From positions 1 to 5,039 of the forward strand of contig JALQYS010000078.1 of the NCBI GenBank assembly GCA_023254015.1: 5,039 nucleotides of DNA, read 5' to 3'. Position numbers and translations under genes: made by a program. Under the pieces are notes generated by a model. That model was not told the origin of the DNA. It did not search any database and worked only from the letters and a program-made list of their open reading frames with translations. This DNA is from Paracoccaceae bacterium. Its GTDB lineage: Bacteria; Pseudomonadota; Alphaproteobacteria; Rhodobacterales; Rhodobacteraceae. The first letter of the stretch is position 1. Every line of letters starts with the position of its first letter. Of this stretch, positions 1 through 4,605 are shown piece after piece.

Positions 1-296
1 CCCGTATCCGGCTCCACCACGTCGCAATGCACGCAAAGGGTTTTCTCGGCATAGAACGGGTCGATGTAGATCGAGGTGGCGTCGGGCATCAGCTTCATGT
101 CCGACTGGTCGATCGACTTCCAGCCCGCGATCGACGAGCCGTCGAACATGAAGCCTTCCTCGAAGAAGTCCTCGTCGATCATGTCGACGATCATCGTGAC
201 GTGCTGAAGCTTGCCTTTGGGATCGGTGAAGCGGACATCGACATATTCGATCTCCTCGTCCTTGATCAGTTTGAGAGCCTTCTGGACTGCGCTCAT
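1..296 (-). CDS. glnA: Type I glutamine synthetase, N-terminal part (cut by window edge)
   Basis: Glutamine synthetase makes glutamine from glutamate, ammonia and ATP in the cytoplasm and is the main entry point for nitrogen at low ammonium. Only the first 98 residues are present. They begin MSAVQKALKLIKDEE and include the beta-grasp-domain motif FDGSSIAGW (residues 51-59), followed by DATSIYIDPF (72-81), both typical of bacterial GlnA. Two ATG codons are adjacent (299-297 and 296-294). I chose the second because it sits 7 nt from the GAAAGG ribosome site, against 4 nt for the first, and it gives the usual MSAVQ start. The gene follows glnB on the same strand after a gap of about 65 bp, so the two very probably form an operon. 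The C-terminal adenylylation site lies outside the window, so its presence cannot be judged. Identity is highly secure. Confidence 0.96.
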   Translation of the reverse strand, partial: MSAVQKALKLIKDEEIEYVDVRFTDPKGKLQHVTMIVDMIDEDFFEEGFMFDGSSIAGWKSIDQSDMKLMPDATSIYIDPFYAEKTLCVHCDVVEPDT

Positions 297-332
297 CATG
301 CGGCCTTTCGGTTTCGGTTGTCTGGGTGGGAT

Positions 333-353
333 CGAATTTTCGTCGAAAATTCG
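333..353. repeat. Perfect palindrome between glnB and glnA
   Basis: Two perfect 10-base arms, CGAATTTTCG (333-342) and CGAAAATTCG (344-353), flank a single central T. The site starts 10 nt before the glnB stop on the plus-strand scale and lies wholly in the glnB-glnA gap. In RNA it could fold as a 9-bp stem with a 3-nt loop. No U-run follows in the direction of transcription, so it is not a standard intrinsic terminator. It could be a DNA-binding site, an attenuating or stabilising hairpin between the two cistrons, or one copy of a dispersed repeat. AT-rich arms stand out in this GC-rich sequence. Confidence 0.8.
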
Positions 354-362
354 GGTCTTTGG

Positions 363-701
363 TTACACGGCGTCGTCACCGGTCTCGCCGGTGCGGATGC
401 GGATCGCCTGTTCGACGGGGGTGACAAAGATCTTGCCGTCGCCGATCTTGTCGGTGCGGGCGGCGCCGATGATGGCTTCGATGGCGGTGTCGACCATGTC
501 GTCGGTCAGGACGACCTCGATCTTCACCTTGGGCAGGAAGTCGACGACATATTCGGCGCCGCGATAAAGCTCGGTATGGCCCTTCTGACGGCCAAAGCCC
601 TTGACCTCGGTCACGCTCAGGCCCTGGATGCCCGACTCTTGCAGGGCTTCCTTCACTTCGTCCAGCTTGAAGGGCTTGATGATCGCTTCGATCTTCTTCA
701 C
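363..701 (-). CDS. glnB: Nitrogen regulatory protein PII
   Basis: PII is a cytoplasmic trimer that senses 2-oxoglutarate and ATP/ADP. It passes nitrogen status to partners such as GlnE/GlnA and NtrB/NtrC and is controlled by uridylylation. The product is 112 residues, the normal family length. It starts MKKIEAIIKPFKLDEVKEAL and keeps the T-loop with the uridylylation site Tyr51 (RGAEYVV), the TGDGKIFV-type segment (here DKIGDGKIFV, 84-93) and Arg101/Arg103 near the C-terminus. The start is GTG (701-699), preceded by a strong GGGGGAG ribosome site about 6 nt upstream. An upstream in-frame extension exists but does not match the family. GlnB rather than GlnK is favoured because the gene sits directly before glnA and no amtB is adjacent in the window. 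Expression is probably nitrogen-regulated through the upstream divergent region. Confidence 0.97.
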   Translation of the reverse strand: MKKIEAIIKPFKLDEVKEALQESGIQGLSVTEVKGFGRQKGHTELYRGAEYVVDFLPKVKIEVVLTDDMVDTAIEAIIGAARTDKIGDGKIFVTPVEQAIRIRTGETGDDAV

Positions 702-806
702 GGCCGACTCCCCCGTTTGGTTCTGCCGCCATTCACCACTTCCCGTTCGGGGGGACAATTGGCTAGGGTTCGGGCGGGGCAAAGCGCCGCGGGATTTCCG
801 GGCAGA

Positions 807-823
807 TGCCCAAGTTTTGTGCA
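807..823. promoter_or_regulatory. Candidate NtrC-type binding site upstream of glnB
   Basis: The 17-bp element TGCCC-N7-GTGCA (plus strand) reads TGCAC-N7-GGGCA towards glnB. It has the length and half-site layout of the enterobacterial NtrC consensus (TGCACC-N5-GGTGCA), with one break in the outer 5+5-base dyad symmetry. It lies about 105 bp upstream of the glnB start, a reasonable distance for an activator site. glnB-glnA is a known NtrC target in Rhodobacter-type bacteria. I found no convincing -24/-12 sigma-54 promoter between it and glnB. Assignment is inferred from sequence and context. Confidence 0.35.
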
Positions 824-855
824 AATGGCCGCGATTTTGAGCGGATTGCAAAAAA
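815..855. repeat. Imperfect interrupted dyad before nnr
   Basis: The arms TTTTGTGCAA (815-824) and TTGCAAAAAA (846-855) match as inverted repeats at 9 of 10 positions. An inner pair, CCGC (829-832) and GCGG (841-844), extends the symmetry around GATTTTGA. The right arm ends against the AAGGA ribosome site of nnr, and the left arm overlaps the candidate NtrC site. It could be a hairpin in the nnr leader or an operator for either divergent gene. Function is unknown. Confidence 0.45.
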
Positions 856-868
856 GGATGCCTGCAAG

Positions 869-2458
869 ATGACCGAACTCCTGACCGCCGCCCAGATGCG
901 CGCCATCGAAGAGGCCGCGATTGCGAGCGGCGAGGTGACCGGGCTGGAGCTGATGGAACGCGCCGGAAAGGGCGTGGTCGAGGCGATTTTCGAGGAATGG
1001 CCCGAACTGCGCGCGACCTCTCATCGCGCGGTGGTCCTCTGCGGGCCGGGCAACAACGGCGGCGACGGGTTTGTTGTGGCGCGGTTGTTGAAGGAATGGG
1101 GCTGGGAGGTGGAGGTGTTCCTTTATGGGACGCCCGAGAAGATGCCCCCGGATGCGCGGGTGAATTATGAGCGGTGGCTGGGAATGGGGGAGGTGGGATC
1201 TCTCAATCTTCCCGATTCATGGGAGACTGCGCTTTCGGCCATAGCCCAGCACCACGATCAGATCGCCATCGATGCTTTGTTCGGAATAGGTCTCACGCGC
1301 GGCTTTGTTGAGCCGGTCTCGTCGCTGCTGCGTTATTTGGATGATACATTGGGCGAGAGTGTCAGCCGCTATGTCGCGGTCGATCTGGCTTCCGGAATAT
1401 GCGCAGATTCTGGCCGTGCCTTGTCGCGTTACGTTCGCAAGGCCGACCTTACAGTGACCTTTCACCGCGCCAAGATAGGCCATGTCTTGTCTGACGGGGC
1501 ACATTATGCGGGGCGGCTTCGTATCGTCGATATAGGCCTGAAACCTTTGACAATCCCAATGCCCGGCCGATGCACCACGATAGATCGCCCGCATCCAATG
1601 GTTCAAAAGATGAATGGCCACAAATTCTCCCACGGCCATGCCCTGATCGTCTCTGGCGATCACGGTCGCGCGGGGGCCGCCCGCCTGGCCGCCCGTGGGG
1701 CGCTGCGGATCGGGGCGGGGGTGGTGGCTTTGGCCAGCCCACCCGCCGCCATGGCCGAAAACGCCGCCCGGCTGGATGCCATCATGCTGCGCGAGGTGGC
1801 GGGGGCCGAGGCTTTGGCCGGGGTTCTTGCGGACAAACGCCTCAACGCGTTGTGTCTTGGGCCGGGGATGGGGACGGGAGAGCGGGAGGTCGAGCTGATG
1901 GCGGTTGCGCTTGCGGCCCCCCCACCCCCAGCCCCTCCCCACGGGGGGGAGGGGAGGCGCATGGTGCTTGATGCCGATGCGTTGACGATCCTGTCACAGC
2001 GCCCTGACCTTTTCGCGGCCCTGCACGATGCATGCGTCCTCACCCCCCACGCCGGCGAATTCGCCCGGCTTTTCCCCGACATCGCCGCCAAACTCGCCGC
2101 CCCGGCCACCAAAGGCCCCGCCTATTCCAAGGTCGACGCCACGCGAGAGGCCGCCGCCCGCGCGGGTTGCGTGGTGCTTTACAAAGGCCCCGACACCGTG
2201 ATCGCCGACCCATCGGGCCGCGCTGCCATCAATGCCGCCGCCCATGACCGCGCCGCGCCTTGGCTTGCGACCGCCGGAGCAGGGGATGTGCTCGCGGGTT
2301 TCATCACCGGCCTTCTGGCGCGCGGCTTATCGCCCTTTGACGCCGCCTGCACCGGGGCCTGGCTGCATGTGGAATGTGCCCGCGCCTTCGGCCCCGGTCT
2401 GATTGCCGAGGATCTGCCGGAGGAACTGCCCAAGGTGTTCAGATCTCTTGGCCTTTGA
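869..2458 (+). CDS. nnr: Bifunctional NAD(P)H-hydrate epimerase / ADP-dependent NAD(P)HX dehydratase
   Basis: This cytoplasmic repair enzyme restores hydrated NADH/NADPH. The N-terminal YjeF_N domain interconverts the R and S epimers; the C-terminal ribokinase-like domain dehydrates S-NAD(P)HX using ADP. The product is 529 residues, normal to slightly long. The epimerase half shows GPGNNGGDG (59-67), IDALFGIG (134-141), VDLASGI with Asp172 (171-177) and K-GH (202-205). The dehydratase half begins near residue 251 and shows GPGMG (331-335), VLDADAL (366-372), LTPHAGEF and GAGD with the putative catalytic Asp473 (470-473). I chose ATG 869 (MTELLTAAQMRAIE, the family start) over an upstream in-frame ATG at 806 whose extra residues do not resemble the family; AAGGA lies about 10 nt before it. 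Oddities are a lower-GC segment with six ATA codons (about 1200-1620) and a repeat-derived proline/glycine-rich insert (residues about 350-363). Both halves look intact. Confidence 0.95.
   Translation: MTELLTAAQMRAIEEAAIASGEVTGLELMERAGKGVVEAIFEEWPELRATSHRAVVLCGPGNNGGDGFVVARLLKEWGWEVEVFLYGTPEKMPPDARVNYERWLGMGEVGSLNLPDSWETALSAIAQHHDQIAIDALFGIGLTRGFVEPVSSLLRYLDDTLGESVSRYVAVDLASGICADSGRALSRYVRKADLTVTFHRAKIGHVLSDGAHYAGRLRIVDIGLKPLTIPMPGRCTTIDRPHPMVQKMNGHKFSHGHALIVSGDHGRAGAARLAARGALRIGAGVVALASPPAAMAENAARLDAIMLREVAGAEALAGVLADKRLNALCLGPGMGTGEREVELMAVALAAPPPPAPPHGGEGRRMVLDADALTILSQRPDLFAALHDACVLTPHAGEFARLFPDIAAKLAAPATKGPAYSKVDATREAAARAGCVVLYKGPDTVIADPSGRAAINAAAHDRAAPWLATAGAGDVLAGFITGLLARGLSPFDAACTGAWLHVECARAFGPGLIAEDLPEELPKVFRSLGL
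1200..1625 (+). other. Lower-GC, codon-atypical segment inside nnr
   Basis: By hand count 1201-1620 is about 55% GC, against roughly 68-82% in 1621-1740 just downstream and about 70% in 1021-1080. All six ATA isoleucine codons that I see in nnr fall here (starting at 1241, 1286, 1397, 1475, 1532 and 1580). Other A/T-ending codons are also commoner than in the flanks. The reading frame and conserved epimerase motifs continue through it. The right edge falls within a few codons of the start of the dehydratase domain. The left edge is gradual. This fits replacement of part of the gene by recombination with a lower-GC relative, but is not proof of it. Confidence 0.55.
1916..1957. repeat. C-run/G-run palindrome read in frame within nnr
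   Basis: A block of C-runs (1917-1940) is followed by G-runs (1943-1957). The arms CCCCTCCCC (1932-1940) and GGGGAGGGG (1946-1954) are perfect inverted repeats around ACGGG. In the nnr frame it encodes about 14 residues, APPPPAPPHGGEGR (350-363), placed between the GPGMG motif and VLDADAL. The peptide is typical of GC-rich palindromic repeats that occur in many proteobacterial genomes and sometimes lie in genes. Its composition is unlike the rest of the protein. Whether it is a recent insertion needs comparison with orthologues. Confidence 0.65.
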
Positions 2459-2474
2459 AGGATTTGCCCTTCTT

Positions 2475-2533
2475 CAAATACTCCCGCCGGAGGCTCTTGC
2501 GGCAGATGCCGGACGCTCCGCGGGGAGTATTTG
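2475..2533. terminator. Inverted repeat between convergent nnr and xthA, probable two-way terminator
   Basis: The arms CAAATACTCCC (2475-2485) and GGGAGTATTTG (2523-2533) are perfect 11-base inverted repeats. Pairing can continue imperfectly inward through GC/GGAG blocks around a 37-nt middle. It begins 16 nt after the nnr stop and ends 14 nt before the xthA stop, so each convergent transcript would end in the same structure. Only short T-rich stretches are present, so strength as an intrinsic terminator is uncertain. The sequence resembles CTCCGGCGGGAGTATTT-type elements that I recall downstream of many Rhodobacteraceae genes. Confidence 0.6.
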
Positions 2534-2547
2534 TCACCAAGAGGAAG

Positions 2548-3327
2548 TCAGCAGTCGAGATCGACCCAGATCGGCACGTGGTCTGAAGGTTTGTCGCCCG
2601 CGCGCACCTGTTTGTCGATCTGGGTGTTGGTCAGCAGATCGGCGGCCTGCGGGCTGAGCAGGAGGTGGTCGATGCGGATGCCGTTGTTGCGCTCCCAGGC
2701 GCCGGCCTGATAGTCCCAGAAGGTGTAATGCCCCGCTTCGCTGTGGCGGGCGCGGAAGGCGTCGGTCAGGCCAAGGGCCAGAAGGCGGCGGAAGGCAGAG
2801 CGTGATTGGGGGAGCGCCAGGGCATCGGTGGTCCACTGGTCGGGTTTGGCGGCATCTTCGTCTTGCGGGATCACGTTGTAATCGCCGCAGAAAACCACGG
2901 GCTCCTCGAGCGCCAGAAGGGCGCGGGCGCGGGCCTCCATCCGGGCCATCCAGGCCAGTTTGTAGTCGTATTTCGGCCCCGGCGCGGGGTTGCCATTGGG
3001 CAGATAAAGCCCGCAGACCCGGACGGCGCGGCGGCCGATCACGGTCGCCTCGATCCAGCGGGCCTGTTCGTCGCTGTCATCCCCGGGCAGGCCCCGCGTG
3101 ACGTCTTCAAGTGGCAGTTTCGACAGGATCGCCACGCCGTTGAAGCTTTTCTGGCCATGGGTTTCAACCTGGTAGCCCAAGGCCTCGAAGGTCTCGCGCG
3201 GGAAGGCGTCATCGACCGACTTGATTTCCTGCAAGCAGACCACGTCGGGCTGGGCCGCCGTCAGCCAGGCGGGCAGGGCCTCGATCCGGGCCTTGATGCC
3301 GTTGATGTTGAAGGTGGCAAGTTTCAT
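2548..3327 (-). CDS. xthA: Exodeoxyribonuclease III (AP endonuclease, ExoIII family)
   Basis: This Mg-dependent enzyme cuts DNA at abasic sites and degrades duplex DNA 3'-5', acting in base excision repair. The 259-residue product is close to the E. coli protein (268). It begins MKLATFNINGIKAR and contains the expected active-site landmarks: Asn7, the metal-binding Glu34 in LQEIK, Tyr108 in GLYLPNG, GDYN (148-151, supplying the catalytic Asp and Asn), RIDH (218-221) and the terminal SDH (248-250). No key residue is missing. The ribosome site before ATG 3327 is weak (GGGACC about 9 nt away). The gene begins 30 bp after the stop of the unrecognised gene upstream, so translation probably depends on a shared minus-strand transcript. 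It converges with nnr. Confidence 0.96.
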   Translation of the reverse strand: MKLATFNINGIKARIEALPAWLTAAQPDVVCLQEIKSVDDAFPRETFEALGYQVETHGQKSFNGVAILSKLPLEDVTRGLPGDDSDEQARWIEATVIGRRAVRVCGLYLPNGNPAPGPKYDYKLAWMARMEARARALLALEEPVVFCGDYNVIPQDEDAAKPDQWTTDALALPQSRSAFRRLLALGLTDAFRARHSEAGHYTFWDYQAGAWERNNGIRIDHLLLSPQAADLLTNTQIDKQVRAGDKPSDHVPIWVDLDC

Positions 3328-3357
3328 GGCCGGGGTCCCGTTGCTGACGCCCCCGTT

Positions 3358-4116
3358 CTAGGGGCGCGGCGCGGCTGGCTCAAGCCCTCTGTGCACCGGC
3401 ATCCGCCCCGGCGCCGGAGGCTGGGCGGCCTGCAGCCACAGGGCATCCAGCGCGTCGATCCGGGCCGGATCAAAGCTGTCGGCCACTTCCCAATAGCGCC
3501 CCGAGGGCACGAAATAGCCCAACCGGGCCTCTTGCTCCAGCGCCCGCCTTGCGACTGTGGCGTCAAAGCGGGCGGGGCGGCAGTGGCGCAAGCCCTCGCG
3601 CGTCAGGCGTGGAAAGACCAGTCGCGACGGGCCCTGCGACAGGTTCACCATGGCACAGCCCCGCGCCGCCGCCAGCACCATCAGCCGGGCCGATTTCGCC
3701 TCGAGCGAGCGCAGGGTGATGTCGCGGCGCAAGGGGTCGGGCGCGCCCTTGCCGTAGAAATGCGTCGGGCCCTTGGCCGGATAATGCATGTCGCAGCCGA
3801 AGGTTGCGATCACGCGGGGCTGCAGCGCCTCGAGCGCCCAATAGGCGGCGGTGAAGGCCATGGTTCCCCCGGCATAGACAAAGCCGCCATGGCGGTTCTG
3901 CGTGGGGACAAAGGCGCTTTCGTCGATCAGGCTTTGGCCGGGGCCGGGCTTGGGGCGGCGGTCGGCGGGGAAATCCCAAGGGTAGACCAGATGATCCCAG
4001 TCGGGCCGGACAGCATGGGCATTGTTGATGGCCACGATCCGGTCAAAGGGAGCGCGCGGCCACAGGCGCGCCTCAAGCACATTCGGGCCAGAGCCGAGCA
4101 GCAGAACGATCGTCAT
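3358..4116 (-). CDS. Unrecognised 252-residue protein, possible MptE-like/glycosyltransferase-like Rossmann fold
   Basis: I do not recognise this gene with certainty. The protein starts MTIVLLLGSGPN, a beta-strand followed by a glycine loop (GSGPN, 8-12) of nucleotide-binding type, then VAINNAH (28-34). A second block has GGTMAFTAAYWAL (83-95), FGCDMHY (106-111 region) and THFYGKG (118-124). The order glycine loop, GG-small-residue helix, then G-D-HY and HFYG recalls MptE-like (DUF115) proteins and some GT42/GT29-like sialyltransferase relatives; this is a weak resemblance from memory. The C-terminal third is rich in Ala, Arg and Pro with no motif I can name. There is no signal peptide or membrane segment. 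I chose ATG 4116 over the in-frame ATG at 4176 because GGAAGG lies 8 nt upstream and the extra residues look non-coding. It lies between erpA and xthA and is probably co-transcribed with them, though no functional link is evident. Confidence 0.8.
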   Translation of the reverse strand: MTIVLLLGSGPNVLEARLWPRAPFDRIVAINNAHAVRPDWDHLVYPWDFPADRRPKPGPGQSLIDESAFVPTQNRHGGFVYAGGTMAFTAAYWALEALQPRVIATFGCDMHYPAKGPTHFYGKGAPDPLRRDITLRSLEAKSARLMVLAAARGCAMVNLSQGPSRLVFPRLTREGLRHCRPARFDATVARRALEQEARLGYFVPSGRYWEVADSFDPARIDALDALWLQAAQPPAPGRMPVHRGLEPAAPRP

Positions 4117-4137
4117 GGGCGCGGCCTTCCAGTTTAG

Positions 4138-4151
4138 GTGTCTCCCGACAC
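4138..4151. repeat. Small hairpin between erpA and the unrecognised gene
   Basis: GTGTC (4138-4142) and GACAC (4147-4151) form a perfect 5-bp inverted repeat. On the minus-strand transcript the loop is GGGA, which fits the stable GNRA tetraloop pattern. Symmetry continues weakly outward (TAG/TTA). It sits 8 nt upstream of the GGAAGG ribosome site for the downstream gene, so it could affect its translation or mark an RNA processing site. It may also be chance, given its short arms. Confidence 0.35.
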
Positions 4152-4175
4152 TTAGGGCGACCGGCCGCCGCGTCA

Positions 4176-4190
4176 CGCCCCGGCGGGGCG
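4176..4190 (-). terminator. GC hairpin directly after the erpA stop
   Basis: CGCCCC (4176-4181) and GGGGCG (4185-4190) are perfect 6-base inverted repeats with a 3-nt loop, beginning 1 nt past the erpA TGA on the minus strand. No U-run follows, so it is at best a weak terminator or a 3'-end stabilising hairpin that lets some transcripts read on into the next two genes. Such short GC arms also arise by chance in high-GC DNA. Confidence 0.35.
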
Positions 4191-4191
4191 A

Positions 4192-4533
4192 TCAGATCGA
4201 AAAACTTGTGCCGCATCCGCAAGAGGACGAGGCGTTGGGGTTTTCGATCACGAAACGCGCGCCGATCAGCTCTTCAGTGAAGTCGATCACGGCATTTGAC
4301 AGGAAGGGCAGCGAGACGCTGTCGACCAGCACCTTCTGCCCGTCCTTTTCGATCACCAGATCATCGGCGGCGGGCTCATCCAGCCGGATGTCGTATTGAA
4401 AGCCCGAACAGCCGCCGCCCAGCACCCCGACGCGCAACGCCTTTTGCGCGCCGGTAAGCTCGGCAATCTCGGCCAGACGGTGAAAGGCGCGGTCGGTCAC
4501 GCGCGGATGGCTGGCATCGGGCGGCAGGTTCAT
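4192..4533 (-). CDS. erpA: A-type iron-sulfur cluster carrier, HesB/IscA family (ErpA-like)
   Basis: A-type carriers accept Fe-S clusters from the assembly scaffold and pass them to target enzymes in the cytoplasm. The 113-residue product has normal family length and the three invariant cysteines: Cys42 in GGGCSGF, and Cys105 and Cys107 in SCGCGTSFS near the C-terminus. The ENPNASSSCGCG ending is diagnostic of the family. ErpA is preferred over IscA or SufA because the gene stands alone without isc or suf genes in the window, but A-type paralogues are hard to separate by eye. ATG 4533 is preceded by GGGA at 7 nt; another ATG at 4540 is out of frame. A candidate sigma-70 promoter lies just upstream, in the gap shared with the divergent dGTPase-like gene. 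Confidence 0.93.
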   Translation of the reverse strand: MNLPPDASHPRVTDRAFHRLAEIAELTGAQKALRVGVLGGGCSGFQYDIRLDEPAADDLVIEKDGQKVLVDSVSLPFLSNAVIDFTEELIGARFVIENPNASSSCGCGTSFSI

Positions 4534-4563
4534 GGTTCATTCCCGTTCAAATCCTGTAGGAAG

Positions 4564-4592
4564 AATATAGGGTAGGCCAAAGCCTTGAACAA
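4564..4592 (-). promoter_or_regulatory. Candidate sigma-70 promoter for erpA
   Basis: On the minus strand TTGTTC (4592-4587) and TATATT (4569-4564) are separated by exactly 17 bp. The -10 box matches the TATAAT consensus at 5 of 6 positions; the -35 box matches TTGACA at only 3 of 6, namely TTG. The predicted start would leave a leader of roughly 20-25 nt carrying the GGGA ribosome site of erpA. It is the only AT-rich patch in this gap. No clear IscR- or iron-regulator site was recognised beside it. Confidence 0.5.
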
Positions 4593-4605
4593 GAACGGCC
4601 GTCGA

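Noticed and set aside
702..800. Search for sigma-54 (-24/-12) or consensus sigma-70 boxes in front of glnB
   Set aside because: No GG-N10-GC element with acceptable flanks and no well-spaced -35/-10 pair was convincing, so no promoter is annotated.
806..868. Upstream in-frame ATG start for nnr
   Set aside because: The 21 extra residues do not resemble the family. ATG 869 gives the standard N-terminus, and the 806 region overlaps likely regulatory sequence.
27..872. Long plus-strand open frame of 281 codons
   Set aside because: It runs antisense to glnA and glnB, whose protein matches are unmistakable. Its own translation resembles no family and reflects GC-rich codon bias on the opposite strand.
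1217..1942. Minus-strand open frame of 241 codons within nnr
   Set aside because: nnr motifs continue in frame on the plus strand throughout. The minus translation is low-complexity and Arg/Gly/Pro-rich with no family resemblance.
2806..4137. Long plus-strand open frame of 443 codons
   Set aside because: It is antisense to xthA and the unrecognised gene. The translation has no recognisable motif and spans two genes, as expected of a high-GC shadow frame.
4545..4598. GTTCAA/TTGAAC and CCGTTC/GAACGG inverted repeats flanking the erpA-dgt gap
   Set aside because: The 6-base arms are more than 30 bp apart and overlap promoter and start signals. Matches this short at this distance are readily due to chance.
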